A DNA stretch of 64,000 nucleotides from a bacterium (GTDB lineage: Bacteria > Myxococcota_A > Bradymonadia > UBA7976 > UBA1532): NCBI GenBank assembly GCA_030426085.1, contig JAUHYW010000018.1, positions 1 to 64,000 on the forward strand. Reading direction: 5' to 3'. The notes beneath the pieces are model-generated. The model was given only the letters and a program-made list of their open reading frames with translations. It was not told where the DNA came from and searched no databases. Position numbers and translations under genes: made by a program. Of this stretch, positions 1 through 12,904 are shown in pieces (position 1 is the first letter of the stretch; each line of letters begins with the position of its first letter).

Positions 1-133
1 CGCCCGGTCGGGCCTGGGATCGGCCCGCCGGTGACGCCGGGCGGGCCGCCTCCACCGGGGATCGGCGCCCGCCCGGCGCCCGGCGGTCGCCTGCGACCGG
101 ATTCTGCGCCGAGGGCGCTCCCAGAGAACGCCT

Positions 134-205
134 GCGACCTCATTGGCCGGCGCAAACGGCGCCCGGCGGGCCGGTCGCACCTCATTTTCTGGAGCAAACG
201 GCGCC
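134..205. repeat. Degenerate direct repeat in the gene-free left edge
   Basis: Two 30-bp segments (134-163 and 176-205) share CACCTCATT/GACCTCATT at the left and GCAAACGGCGCC at the right, with differences between. A related pair of CTGCGCCGAGGG-like words sits at about 103-113 and 231-243. Nothing convincing is coded in 1-461: reading frames there lack recognisable protein character and ribosome sites. The stretch from about 240 becomes more A+T-rich and probably holds the promoter of the gene at 462, but no clean -35/-10 pair was found. Confidence 0.4.
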
Positions 206-461
206 AGAGGGGGTCTTCGGACCGGGATCTGCGCGTGTGCCACTGCGCCGAGGGCCGCTTTGATGACCCGGATGTGATGACAAATGACCGGAAAGTGTAC
301 GATGAATTGCAGGATATAGAGGGCTGTAACCGTTCAATTTTGCGGGCATAGCGCAAAACACACCGTGGGCGAAGAAAATGGTTGACCGCACAGGCGTGGT
401 TCTGCACGGTCTTTGGACAGCGAACAGAACCCTAGTCCTCACCCGAATGGGAGGCCCCCTG

Positions 462-1487
462 ATGTCCGACCCGTACAGCCGATACTTCGCCGTCAACCGC
501 CTCAGCCCCGGCCGGGCGGCGCTCGTCGCCAAGCAGATCCTGCGCATGGCCGACCGATTCGGCGAGGCGATGCTCATCGACCTCGCCACCCGCCTGCTCG
601 AGCGCGCCGAGCACTACGGGCGCATGAGTCACTATCGTCGGGGCCAGAGCGGCCGCCGGGGTGAGGGCAGCGCCTACAAGGTCGACAAGCGGGTCGATCG
701 CAACATCAAGGGCTACACCGAGCAGCTCGAGACCGTCATCGCCGACTACGGGGACGAGCACCCGCTGGGGCAGGCGGCGATCGCGCTGCGCCAGGACACC
801 GTGCCCGAGGGGCACTACGCGGTCACGAGCCTGCCCTACGAGGACGAGGTGCTCGTCGTCGAGGCGATCGTCGAGCGCTTGCAGCGCGAGGATCGGGCGA
901 CGCTGGCCGAGATGAACGTGCTGTACTACCTCACCCGCCTCGAGCAGCTCGTGCCGCTGTACGTCGAGGCGCTCGAGGTGCGGCGCATCATCACCTCGGG
1001 CGACATCAAGACCGCCCGCGAGGAGATGCACCGCGCGCTGTGTGATCTGGTGGGCTTCATCTGCGCCCGCTTCTCGGCTCCGGTCGACGCCGAGACCCGC
1101 GACGATCTGCTGGCCCCGGTGGACGATCAGCAGGATCGCATCTCGGCCCTGATGCGCGCCCGGCGGCTGGCCGGGCAGACCGGCGCGACCCCTGACGAGG
1201 ACGGCGAGCTGGACGAGCTGCTCGCCGCGGAGGGGGAGATGGACGCCGCGGGCGACGTCCCGGGCGTCGGGCCGGACGCCGCGCCGGACGACGGCGCGCC
1301 CGGCGACGGGGCGCCCGCGGCCGAGGCGGCGGGCGGCGAGGGCAACGCGCCGGCCGAGGGCGTCGGCGCCGGGGGCGCGCCGGTGGGCGATCAGCCGGCC
1401 GAGGCGGCGCCGGCCGAGGGGCAGCCGGCCCAGGGCGGCGAGGGCGCGGGCGAGGATCCGGTCGTGCTCCGGCCGCTGCCCCGCTGA
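462..1487 (+). CDS. Uncharacterised helical protein with acidic Ala/Gly/Pro tail
   Basis: This gives a 341-aa protein. The ATG at 462 was chosen over upstream in-frame ATGs (378, 447) because GGGAGG ends 7 nt before it. Residues 1 to about 240 look soluble and mostly alpha-helical, with many charged residues and no signal peptide or membrane segment. Residues 250-341 are low-complexity Ala/Gly/Glu/Asp/Pro, probably disordered. I recognise no catalytic motif and do not assign a family. It stands alone: the next gene starts about 190 bp downstream after a 14-bp tandem repeat. Cytoplasmic location is inferred only from the lack of a leader. Confidence 0.8.
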   Translation: MSDPYSRYFAVNRLSPGRAALVAKQILRMADRFGEAMLIDLATRLLERAEHYGRMSHYRRGQSGRRGEGSAYKVDKRVDRNIKGYTEQLETVIADYGDEHPLGQAAIALRQDTVPEGHYAVTSLPYEDEVLVVEAIVERLQREDRATLAEMNVLYYLTRLEQLVPLYVEALEVRRIITSGDIKTAREEMHRALCDLVGFICARFSAPVDAETRDDLLAPVDDQQDRISALMRARRLAGQTGATPDEDGELDELLAAEGEMDAAGDVPGVGPDAAPDDGAPGDGAPAAEAAGGEGNAPAEGVGAGGAPVGDQPAEAAPAEGQPAQGGEGAGEDPVVLRPLPR

Positions 1488-1501
1488 GCGCGCTGATCGC
1501 T

Positions 1502-1571
1502 CTCGGGGCCGTGACCTCGGGGCCATGACCTCGGGGCCGTGACCTCGGGGCCGTGACCTCGGGGCCGTGAG
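1502..1571. repeat. 14-bp tandem repeat, five copies
   Basis: Five head-to-tail copies of CTCGGGGCCGTGAC, the second with A for G and the last ending GTGAG. They fill the gap between the gene at 462 and the UvrA-like gene. No terminator-like dyad or coding function is evident. The copy number is likely variable by slippage. Confidence 0.9.
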
Positions 1572-1679
1572 CGGGGCCCTGCCCGGTCGCATCCGCTTTC
1601 GGTGACCCGTCCGGCGGCCTCTCCGGTCGCCGCGCCCGGGCGGCTTTACACGCCGCCTCCGCTCGGCTACACCCGCGCC

Positions 1680-4066
<2,387 letters not shown>

Positions 4067-4070
<4 letters not shown>

Positions 4071-4537
4071 AGGTGAACCTGCGCCCGGTGACCGCCGCCG
4101 ATCTGCCGACGCTGTTCGACCAGCAGATCGATCCCGAGGCCCATCACATGGCGGCCTTCACCCACCGCGACATGCACGATCGGGCCGGCTTCGTGGGGTG
4201 GTGGGGGCGCGTCCTCGAGCTGCCCGATGTGCACGCCCGGGCGATCGACGCCGACGGCGCGCTGGCGGGCAGCGTCCTGTGCTGGCCGAGCGACGAGGGG
4301 CTCGAGGTGAGCGACTGGCTGGGGCGGGCCTTCTGGGGGCGGGGGGTGGCCACCGCGGCGCTGAAGGGGCTGCTGGCCGAGGTCGACGCGCGGCCGGTCT
4401 TCGCCCGGGCGGCGAGCGACAACCGGGGGTCGGTGCGGGTGCTGGAGAAGTGCGGCTTCGTGGAGGTCGGCCGCGAGGTGAGCCACGCCGAGGCCCGGGG
4501 GGCGGCGATCGAGGAGACGATCTTCCGGCTGGGCTGA
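4067..4537 (+). CDS. GNAT-family N-acetyltransferase
   Basis: A 156-aa protein of usual GNAT length. It opens with the typical LRPVTAADLPTLF strand-helix, has the acetyl-CoA pyrophosphate loop region around FWGRGVATAALKGLL (residues ~85-100), and ends with the SDNRGSVRVLEKCGFVEVG segment typical of RimJ/RimL-type enzymes. The GTG start overlaps the UvrA2-like stop (GTGA), with a GGGAGGGGG ribosome site just upstream. Translational coupling to UvrA2 suggests a joint resistance or detoxification role, but the acetyl acceptor cannot be read from sequence. Cytoplasmic. Confidence 0.85.
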
Positions 4538-4561
4538 GCCGGCGGGGCTGCTCCTGCGGGG

Positions 4562-5161
4562 CTACTTCTGCTGGTCTTCGACGAAGATGGCCGAGACCCG
4601 CCCCAGGTAGTGGCCGATGCGGCCGACGTGCTGGAAGATCGAGGGGTTGGTGAGGCTCGGGGTGTCTTCGCCTTTGATCGCGATCTCGGCGTCGGGGTCT
4701 TCCTTGCGGGTGTAGCGCACCCGCACGTCGATCTTGCTGTTGCGCGTCGCGAAGGGGATGAGCCGGCCGATGTCCAGCTCGCGCACCTTCACCACCGCGA
4801 CGGTGGTGCCCTCGGCGGGGGTCTCGCCCTCGGCGAGCCGGGCCGAGGTGGGCCAGACCGAGGTGAAGCCGTCGAGGAACTTGGTCTCGAAGCGGGCCTT
4901 CAGGTCGGTCCAGGTCTTGCCGTACTCGGGGTCCTTGGCGGTCTTCTCGGTGACCCAGTTCTCTTCGGAGCGGCCCTCGACGACGAAGTCGGTGTAGTCG
5001 AAGGCGACCTTGACCTCGACGGCGCCGCGCAGCGCCGAGGGCGGGCCGGATGCCTTGATGACCTTGTAGTGGCTGCCACAGGCCACACACAGCAGCGAGA
5101 GGGTCGCGAGGGCGAGCAGGTCGAGGCGCAGGCGCGCGGCGAGCGGTCGGGGCGGTGTCAT
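4562..5161 (-). CDS. Uncharacterised lipoprotein
   Basis: A 199-aa protein with an N-terminal Arg-containing leader and hydrophobic stretch ending in the lipobox LLCVACGS, predicting an inner- or outer-membrane lipoprotein. AGGAG precedes the ATG at 5161. The mature part has alternating polar and hydrophobic strands and no recognised motif; the C-terminus ends in a charged EDQQK. It is convergent with the GNAT gene (24 bp apart) and divergent from the Cys-rich gene at 5303. The function is unknown. Confidence 0.8.
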   Translation of the reverse strand: MTPPRPLAARLRLDLLALATLSLLCVACGSHYKVIKASGPPSALRGAVEVKVAFDYTDFVVEGRSEENWVTEKTAKDPEYGKTWTDLKARFETKFLDGFTSVWPTSARLAEGETPAEGTTVAVVKVRELDIGRLIPFATRNSKIDVRVRYTRKEDPDAEIAIKGEDTPSLTNPSIFQHVGRIGHYLGRVSAIFVEDQQK

Positions 5162-5302
5162 CGGGGGGCTCCTGGGGTGGCGGTGAGCGGGGAGCATAGC
5201 CCGCATCGCTGCGGGGTGCCATGCCCCGCGGTCGCGCCCGCGGCGTGATTGTTCCGGATGCGGATCGGCCAGTACGGTGGGGAGGGTCGACGAGGAGGCG
5301 CG

Positions 5303-7432
5303 ATGCGAGGCCTGTTTCTGGGGGTGGTGTTCGTCGGGGCGCTGGCGGTCGGGTGCGCGCCGGGCGGCGGCGTGGGCGGGGGCGGGGGCGATGACCCGGA
5401 CGCCGGCCCGCTGCCCGATGCGGCGCCGCTCGCGCTCGACGCGGCGGGCCCGGCCTCCGATATGGCCCCGGCGCCCGAGCCGGAGGACGAGCCGGAGCCG
5501 AACCCGGAGCCGGAGGGCGAGCCGGAGCCGAACCCGGAGCCGGAGGGCGAGCCGGAGCCGATCCCGGAGCCGGAGGGCGAGCCGGAGCCGAACCCGGAGC
5601 CGGAGGGCGAGCCGGAGCCGAACCCGGAGCCGGAGGGCGAGCCGGAGCCGAACCCGGAGCCGAACCCGGAGCCGGAGGGCGAGCCGGAGCCGAACCCCGA
5701 GCCCGACCCGAGCCCCGATCCCGAGCCGGCGCCCGATCCCGGCCAGCCCATCCCCGGCTGCGCCGAGCTGAGCGACTGCGCCGCCGCCTGCCCCGACCCC
5801 GCGTGCCAGCGGGCGTGCATCGAGGCCGCGCCGCCGGGCGCGCTCCAGGGGGTCCAGGCGGTGAACACCTGCGCGACCGCCGCCGGCTGCGTCTCGCCCG
5901 AGGGCGCCCTCGACGACGCCTGCCTCACGGCCGAGTGCCGGGCCGAGGTGGAGGCGTGCTTCGGGGTCGAGCCGCCGCCGGAGGGCGAGGGCACCTGCGC
6001 CGAGCTGAACGACTGCCTGACCCTCTGCCCGCCGGACGATGTCATCTGCGGGCAGGCGTGCGCCGATGACACCGCGCCGGGTGAGCGGGCGCTGTTCGAC
6101 GCCGTCTTCGCGTGCATCGACGCCAACGGCTGCGAGGGCCCCGACGGCGCGCTGGACGAGGCGTGCTATCAGGCGGCGTGCGCGGCCGAGCTCGAGGCCT
6201 GCCTCGGCCCGCCGCCGGGCCCCGACGGTGACGGGACCTGCGCCGAGCTGAACGACTGCCTGGGCCTCTGCCCGCCCGACGACGCCCCCTGCGGGCAGCG
6301 CTGCGTCCGCGAGACCTCGCCGGACGCCCTGGCGCGGTACGACGCCATCTTCGACTGCATCGACGCCAACGGCTGCCAGGGCCCCGATGGCATGTTGGAC
6401 GAGGCGTGCTATCAGGCGGCGTGCGCCGCCGAGCTGGCGGCGTGCTTCGGCCCGGCGCCCGACCCCGAGCCCGAGCCGGCGGGGGAGGGCACCTGCGCCG
6501 AGCTGAACGACTGCCTGACGCTGTGCCCCCCGGGGGACGCCGCCTGCGGTCAGGCGTGCGCCGATGACACCGCGCCGGGCGAGCGGGCGCTGTTCGATGC
6601 CATCTTCGCGTGCATCGACGCCAACGGCTGCCAGGGCCCCGATGGCATGTTGGACGAGGCGTGCTACCAGGCGGCGTGCGCCGCCGAGCTGGAGGCGTGC
6701 TTCGGCCCGGGGCCCGTCCCCGAGCCGGAGCCCGAGCCCGAGCCGGAGCCCGGGAGCCCCTGCGTGCAGCTCGCGCAGTGTGTGACGGCATGCAACGGCG
6801 GCGCCCAGTGCGAGCGGCTGTGCCGGGGCGGGGCCGAGCCCGACGCGCGCGCCGCGTTCGAGGCGCTCGAGGCCTGCGCGGCGGCCAACGGCTGCGGCTT
6901 CGACGATCAGCCGTGCCTCGAGGCGGCCTGCTTCGACCCGCTGGTGGCCTGCGTGGGCGGCCAGCCGGCGCCGGCCGGCGACCTGACGTGCAGCGCATAC
7001 AACGCCTGCCTCGACGGCTGCCCCGACGACGCCTGCGTCGCCGACTGCCGGGTCGCCGCCTCGCCCGAGGGCGCCGCGCTGCACGACGCCGCGCTGGCCT
7101 GCGTCGAGGCCAACGGGTGCCTCGACGCCGCCGGCGCGATCGACGACGCGTGCGCCGACGCGGCGTGCGCCGCCGAGATCGACGCCTGCCTCGGCCCCCG
7201 GGTGCGCCCGGTGGGGCAGGGGACCTGCGCCGCGCTGAACGACTGCCTGATCGCGTGCCCCGACGGCGATCAGCCGTGCGTCGACGCCTGCGTCACCGCC
7301 GCCTCGCCCGACGCCCACGATCGGCTGCTCGCCGCGGCGGCCTGCGTCGAGGCGTCGGGGTGCCCGGCGGACGACGCGGCCTGCGCGCAGGCGGCGTGCG
7401 GGGTCGAGATCGAGGCCTGCCTCGTGGATTGA
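5303..7432 (+). CDS. Cys-rich repeat lipoprotein with PEPN-type stalk
   Basis: This gives a 709-aa protein. The start at 5303 follows GAGGAGG. The leader ends in a lipobox (ALAVGC). A Gly/Asp-rich linker is followed by about 75 residues of Glu-Pro-Asn repeats, likely a rigid stalk. Seven imperfect repeats of about 75-90 aa follow, each starting [13 protein letters not shown] or similar and containing ~8 conserved Cys with the marker DANGC and a closing AAELEACxG. The repeats are probably disulfide-stabilised at the cell surface. I know no named domain for this repeat. It probably has a surface display or adhesion role (inference). Confidence 0.85.
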   Translation: MRGLFLGVVFVGALAVGCAPGGGVGGGGGDDPDAGPLPDAAPLALDAAGPASDMAPAPEPEDEPEPNPEPEGEPEPNPEPEGEPEPIPEPEGEPEPNPEPEGEPEPNPEPEGEPEPNPEPNPEPEGEPEPNPEPDPSPDPEPAPDPGQPIPGCAELSDCAAACPDPACQRACIEAAPPGALQGVQAVNTCATAAGCVSPEGALDDACLTAECRAEVEACFGVEPPPEGEGTCAELNDCLTLCPPDDVICGQACADDTAPGERALFDAVFACIDANGCEGPDGALDEACYQAACAAELEACLGPPPGPDGDGTCAELNDCLGLCPPDDAPCGQRCVRETSPDALARYDAIFDCIDANGCQGPDGMLDEACYQAACAAELAACFGPAPDPEPEPAGEGTCAELNDCLTLCPPGDAACGQACADDTAPGERALFDAIFACIDANGCQGPDGMLDEACYQAACAAELEACFGPGPVPEPEPEPEPEPGSPCVQLAQCVTACNGGAQCERLCRGGAEPDARAAFEALEACAAANGCGFDDQPCLEAACFDPLVACVGGQPAPAGDLTCSAYNACLDGCPDDACVADCRVAASPEGAALHDAALACVEANGCLDAAGAIDDACADAACAAEIDACLGPRVRPVGQGTCAALNDCLIACPDGDQPCVDACVTAASPDAHDRLLAAAACVEASGCPADDAACAQAACGVEIEACLVD
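5491..5700. repeat. 30-bp minisatellite encoding the Glu-Pro stalk
   Basis: There are five near-perfect 30-bp units (5491-5640), then one unit enlarged by 12 bp (5641-5682) and a partial unit. Each unit encodes a ten-residue Glu-Pro-Asn/Gly block. One copy carries ATC for AAC. Because the units are multiples of 3, slippage would lengthen or shorten the stalk without a frameshift. Confidence 0.9.
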
Positions 7433-7492
7433 TCCGGGCGCCGGGCGGGGTATGCTGCGGCCACCACCCCCGACGTCCCCCGGAGTTCTGCG

Positions 7493-9181
<1,689 letters not shown>

Positions 9182-9235
9182 TTCGCAGTTCGGACACGCC
9201 AAGAGCCGCATTGTAAAGCGATTCTTTCGCCCCGA

Positions 9236-9250
9236 TTGTGCAGTGCACAA
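9236..9250. promoter_or_regulatory. Inverted repeat upstream of the phasin promoter
   Basis: A perfect dyad TTGTGC-N3-GCACAA ends 7 bp before the -35 hexamer of the phasin promoter. Phasin genes in other PHA producers are repressed by PhaR, and a phaR gene lies 3.6 kb downstream, so this is a candidate PhaR operator. That link is inference. Confidence 0.45.
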
Positions 9251-9257
9251 AAACCGG

Positions 9258-9286
9258 TTGACGGCGCCCGATCCCCGCCCCATACT
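9258..9286 (+). promoter_or_regulatory. Sigma70-type promoter of the PHA operon
   Basis: TTGACG (9258-9263), a 17-bp spacer and CATACT (9281-9286) make the best housekeeping-type promoter seen in the window. It sits in an A+T-richer pocket 48 bp upstream of the phasin ATG. Transcription should begin near 9293 and run through the phasin and synthase genes. Confidence 0.7.
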
Positions 9287-9333
9287 GGCCTCCATCGCAC
9301 GGCGATCACCACGAGAGTCCGAGAGGGAACGTC

Positions 9334-9582
9334 ATGACCGAGCTCTTCGAGCAGTCCAAGTCGCTCTTCACCGAGCAGTTCGAGTGGTACACCGGCCAGG
9401 TGACCAAGGCGACCGAGGCGATGCTGGCCGACGCCGAGAAGGCCGCCAAGGCCGGCCGCGAGACCTGGGGCGCGATGGCCGATCGCCAGATCGAGCTGGC
9501 CACCGAGCTCGGCAAGCAGACCCAGAGCTTCGTCGGCAAGCAGATGAAGCTGGTCGAGCAGGCGTTCGCGCCCGTCGAGTGA
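9334..9582 (+). CDS. Small phasin-like PHA granule protein
   Basis: This 82-aa protein is almost entirely amphipathic helix, rich in Glu, Lys, Gln and Ala with periodic Phe/Trp/Tyr in the first 25 residues. It has no Cys, no leader and no membrane segment. The composition and its position directly upstream of PHA synthase genes match phasins, which coat the surface of PHA granules and limit their coalescence. It is shorter than most phasins (usually 110-190 aa). GAGAGGGAA precedes the ATG. Expression is probably driven by the promoter at 9258 and tuned by PhaR. The main doubt is the short length. Confidence 0.75.
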   Translation: MTELFEQSKSLFTEQFEWYTGQVTKATEAMLADAEKAAKAGRETWGAMADRQIELATELGKQTQSFVGKQMKLVEQAFAPVE

Positions 9583-9687
9583 GCCCGTGACCGCCCCCCG
9601 GGGCGGTCGACCCGTGCCCTGCGGCGGGCCGTCGCAGGGCACCGGCCGACCGGGTCCGACGAGCCGGTGTCCGATGGAGAGGGAGCG

Positions 9688-10113
9688 ATGAGCGAAGAGC
9701 GCAAGAACCCGCTGTTCGAGATGTTCGGCAAGCTGGCGAGCCAGCCGGCCGAGGCGATGAAGACCTGGGAGAAGTGGCTCGCCGGCCGCTTCGACGAGCT
9801 GGCCCGCAACGAGTCGTTCCTGGGGCAGATGGGCAAGGCGATGGAGGGCTCGATGCTCTTCCGGGCCCAGATGAACCGCATGACCGAGCAGACGCTGCAC
9901 AACATGCGCATGCCGACCCTGGGCGACGTCGAGGGGCTGCACGGCCGGCTCGACGAGCTGGAGCGCATGATCGACCGGCTGGGCCACCGGCTCGAGGCGG
10001 CCGACGCGCAGAACGCGGCGCTGGTGACCCGGCTCGAGGACTTCGCCGCGCGCAACACCGAGCTGGCCGAGCGGCTCGAGGCGGCCCTGAGCGGGGCCGG
10101 GGAGGCGGCGTGA
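9688..10113 (+). CDS. phaE: PhaE-like subunit of class III PHA synthase
   Basis: A 141-aa acidic, helical protein with a predicted coiled coil (heptad-like Leu/Ala in residues ~85-138) and Met/Phe-rich helices before it. It is placed directly upstream of a short PhaC, overlapping it by 1 nt (TGATG). This is the arrangement of class III synthases, in which PhaE is needed for PhaC activity. It is shorter than purple-sulfur-bacterial PhaE (~350 aa), so it may be a minimal PhaE or a second granule-associated protein. The ATG at 9688 has GAGAGGGAG before it. The symbol is given from context and helix pattern, not a diagnostic motif. Confidence 0.6.
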   Translation: MSEERKNPLFEMFGKLASQPAEAMKTWEKWLAGRFDELARNESFLGQMGKAMEGSMLFRAQMNRMTEQTLHNMRMPTLGDVEGLHGRLDELERMIDRLGHRLEAADAQNAALVTRLEDFAARNTELAERLEAALSGAGEAA

Positions 10114-11147
10114 TGAAGCAGATCGCCGGCGCCGTCAAGGACGCCCTCGGCCGGGTCGTACCGATGGAGTATCGCGGGGTCGACGCCGAGACGGGCCACC
10201 TGCCGTTCGACGTCGTCGCCAGCCGGGGGCCGATGCGGGTGCTGTACTACGCGCCCCGCGGCGAGAAGCGGCTGCGCACCCCGATCGTGTTCAGCTACTC
10301 GCTGATCAACCGGTTCTACATCCTCGACTTCATGCCCGGGCGCAGCCTGCTGGAGTACCTCACCGAGGCCGGCCACCCGTGCTACGTCATCGACTGGGGG
10401 GTCCCGGGCACCGCCGAGGTCAAGAAGACCTGGGAAGACTACGCGGTCACCTACATCGACCTCGCCATGCGCACCGCCTGCGAGCGGGAGGGGGTCGAGC
10501 AGGCCCACCTCTACGGCTATTGCATGGGCGGCACGATGGCCCTGGCCTACGCCGCGCTGCGCCCGGCCCGGGTCAAGACGGTGGTCTCGATGGCGGTGCC
10601 GGTCGACTTCCACGACGACGGGCTCTTCAGCACCTGGACCCGGCCGCAGAACTTCAACCCCGACGCCATCGTCGACGCCTTCGGCAACGTGCCGACCTGG
10701 CTGATGGAGGGCGGCTCGCGGCTGCTGATGCCCCTGACCAACGCCACCAAGTGGCGCGATCTGTGGGAGAACCGCGAGCGGGACGGCTTCATCGAGATCT
10801 GGCGCCGCATGGAGAAGTGGTCGTCGGACAACGTGCCCTTCCCCGGCGAGCTGTACCGGCAGTACATCAAGGACTGCTACCAGACGAACAACTTCCTGCA
10901 CGGGAAGATGTTCATCGGCGGCGAGCGGGTCGACCTCGGCCGCATCACCGCCCCGGTGCTGACCATCGTCGCCCTGCGGGATCACATCGTGCCCCCGCCC
11001 AGCGCCCGGGTGCTGCTCGACGTCGTCGGCAGCGAGGACAAGTCCGCGATGGAGTTCAAGACCGGTCACATCGGCCTCAGCTCGTCGAGCAAGGGGCGCA
11101 AGGTGTTCTGGCCGGCGATCAGCGGCTGGATCGCCGAGCGGGACTGA
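10113..11147 (+). CDS. phaC: Poly(3-hydroxyalkanoate) synthase, class III catalytic subunit PhaC
   Basis: A 344-aa alpha/beta-hydrolase-fold enzyme of class III length (~355 aa). It has the lipase-like box GYCMGG with nucleophile C137, acid D290 in LRDHIVPP and base H319 in GHIGLSSS. It polymerises (R)-3-hydroxyacyl-CoA into PHA at the granule surface, releasing CoA. The conserved FxFSYSLINRFYILD region (residues 60-72) and the WP near the C-terminus are typical of the family. The start overlaps the PhaE-like stop, indicating translational coupling. Confidence 0.95.
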   Translation: MKQIAGAVKDALGRVVPMEYRGVDAETGHLPFDVVASRGPMRVLYYAPRGEKRLRTPIVFSYSLINRFYILDFMPGRSLLEYLTEAGHPCYVIDWGVPGTAEVKKTWEDYAVTYIDLAMRTACEREGVEQAHLYGYCMGGTMALAYAALRPARVKTVVSMAVPVDFHDDGLFSTWTRPQNFNPDAIVDAFGNVPTWLMEGGSRLLMPLTNATKWRDLWENRERDGFIEIWRRMEKWSSDNVPFPGELYRQYIKDCYQTNNFLHGKMFIGGERVDLGRITAPVLTIVALRDHIVPPPSARVLLDVVGSEDKSAMEFKTGHIGLSSSSKGRKVFWPAISGWIAERD

Positions 11148-11220
11148 GCGGGGCCGAGCGTGACCGAGCGGGGATCGGCGGAGGAGCCATCGTGAGCCAT
11201 TGCAGCCAGCGGAGCATGCC

Positions 11221-12747
11221 ATGCTGACCGGCCACGCCGACGTCATCGAGCAGTGGGCCCGGGTCGCCCCGTGGCGGGTGGCGCTGCGCGAGGTCGAGAC
11301 CGGCCGGGCGCTGCGCTACGGCGCGCTCTCGGCCCGGGCGTGGCGGCTGACCCACGCCCTCGCCGCCCAGGGGGTCATGCCCGGCGATCGGGTGTGCCTG
11401 CTGGCCCGCAACGGCATCGAGACGTTCGAGATGGTGGTGGCCTGCCTGCGCCTCGGCGCGGCCTTCACCCCGCTCAACTGGCGGCTGGCGGCCAAGGAGC
11501 TGGAGGACATCGTCGCCCGCTGCCGGCCCCGGGTGCTCATCTACGATTCGCCCTCGGCCGAGGCCGCCGGGGCGATCTTCGAGGCCCACCGCGATCTGCG
11601 GGGCGTCGCGCTCGGCGAGCCGGTCCGGGGGGGCGATCCGGCCTACGAGGCGCTGCTGGCGGACGCCGAGGACACCCCGGCTCCGGTGGGGCGCGACCCC
11701 GACACGGTGGGCATGCTGCTCTACACCAGCGGCACCACCGGCAAGCCGAAGGGGGTGATGATCCCCCACCGGCAGCTCTTCTACAACGCGATCAACACGG
11801 TCTACGCCTGCGACCTCTCGCCGGCCGACAAGGTGCTGGCCTTTCTGCCGCTGTTCCACACCGGCGGCCTGAACTGCCTGGCGACGCCGACGCTGTACCG
11901 CGGCGGCACGGTGGCCCTGATGAGCGCGTTCGACGCGCCGCTGTCGCTGAAGGTGATCGAGGAGTGGGGCATCACCGCCACCGTGGCGGTGCCCACGATG
12001 TATCAGATGCTGCTCGACGCCGGCCTCGACGGCTGCGACACGCGCAGCCTGACGACCATCTTGTGCGGGGGCGCGCCGCTGCCCGAGCCGCTGCTCGATG
12101 CGTGGCTCGACCGGGGCTTCATGTTCCGCCAGGGCTTCGGCATGACCGAGGTCGGCCCCAACTGCTTCTCGCTGCCCCCGTGGATGGTGCCCCACAAGCG
12201 GGGCAGCGTCGGTCAGCCGGTGCTGCACGGCGCGGCCCGGGTGGTCGACGACGGCGGCCGCCCGCTGCCGGTGGGCGAGGTCGGTGAGCTGCTGCTCGGC
12301 GGTCCGCACGTCTGCCTGGGCTACTTCGAGGATCCGGCGAACACCGCGAAGGTGATGCGTGACGGTTGGTTCGCCACCGGGGACTACGCCCGGGTCGATG
12401 AGGACGGCTACTTCTACGTCGCCGGCCGCAAGAAGGACATGTTCATCAGCGGCGGGGAGAACGTCTACCCCGCCGAGATCGAGAGCGTGATCCTGGCGAT
12501 GCCGGGGGTGGCCGAGGTGGCGGTGGTCGCGGTGCCCCACGAGAAGTGGGGCGAGGTCGGCCTCGCGGCGCTGGTGGCCGAGGGCGGCGCCCGGCTCGAT
12601 CCGGCCGCGGTGAAGCAGTGGTGCGTCGATCACCTGGCGAAGTTCAAGGTGCCCAAGCGCTACGTGCTGCTCGACGCGCTGCCCAAGAACGCCAGCGGCA
12701 AGGTGCTCAAGGCCGCCGTCAAGGCGGAGGCCCTGGCCATGGGCTGA
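11221..12747 (+). CDS. Acyl-CoA synthetase (AMP-forming, ANL superfamily)
   Basis: A 508-aa enzyme with the A3 AMP-binding motif LLYTSGTTGKPKG (from residue ~167), the A5 region GFGMTEVGP, the A7/A8 hinge TGDYARVDEDGYFYVAGRKKD and the A10 lysine in NASGKVLK. It activates a carboxylic acid to its CoA thioester through an acyl-adenylate. No specificity residues can be read, but the family fits medium- or long-chain fatty acids. It lies 73 bp behind phaC in the same direction, so it may feed hydroxyacyl-CoA precursors to PHA synthesis. ATG 11221 is preceded by GGAG; an in-frame TTG at 11200 is a weaker alternative. Confidence 0.92.
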   Translation: MLTGHADVIEQWARVAPWRVALREVETGRALRYGALSARAWRLTHALAAQGVMPGDRVCLLARNGIETFEMVVACLRLGAAFTPLNWRLAAKELEDIVARCRPRVLIYDSPSAEAAGAIFEAHRDLRGVALGEPVRGGDPAYEALLADAEDTPAPVGRDPDTVGMLLYTSGTTGKPKGVMIPHRQLFYNAINTVYACDLSPADKVLAFLPLFHTGGLNCLATPTLYRGGTVALMSAFDAPLSLKVIEEWGITATVAVPTMYQMLLDAGLDGCDTRSLTTILCGGAPLPEPLLDAWLDRGFMFRQGFGMTEVGPNCFSLPPWMVPHKRGSVGQPVLHGAARVVDDGGRPLPVGEVGELLLGGPHVCLGYFEDPANTAKVMRDGWFATGDYARVDEDGYFYVAGRKKDMFISGGENVYPAEIESVILAMPGVAEVAVVAVPHEKWGEVGLAALVAEGGARLDPAAVKQWCVDHLAKFKVPKRYVLLDALPKNASGKVLKAAVKAEALAMG

Positions 12748-12767
12748 GCAGACTCCAGATTCGGCGG

Positions 12768-12836
12768 GGCCCGGCACCGTCCCTCGACGTGGGTACGTCG
12801 GGGGGTTCTCCATTCACCGTGCGCCGGTGCCGGGCC
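12768..12836. promoter_or_regulatory. Nested inverted repeats between the ligase gene and phaR
   Basis: Outer arms GGCCCGGCACCG (12768-12779) and CGGTGCCGGGCC (12825-12836) are perfect complements. A second perfect dyad, CGACGT-N4-ACGTCG, lies at 12785-12800 inside the loop. There is no T-tract after the outer arm, so an intrinsic terminator is not certain. It may terminate the upstream operon, attenuate phaR, or be a regulator site for PhaR itself. Confidence 0.5.
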
Positions 12837-12904
12837 TCGCCTCTCTCTTCATAACAGACCGCCCGGCCGGGGCCAACGCCCAACACGCCGAGCCGGAGCA
12901 CGCC

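Noticed and set aside
31-351. Open frame at the left edge
   Set aside because: Pro/Arg/Gly-rich, no ribosome site, and interrupted in character by the degenerate repeat; nothing supports translation.
1502-1571. Tandem repeat as an origin iteron or CRISPR-like array
   Set aside because: Units are only 14 bp without spacers, no dnaA/rep gene or A+T-rich region is near.
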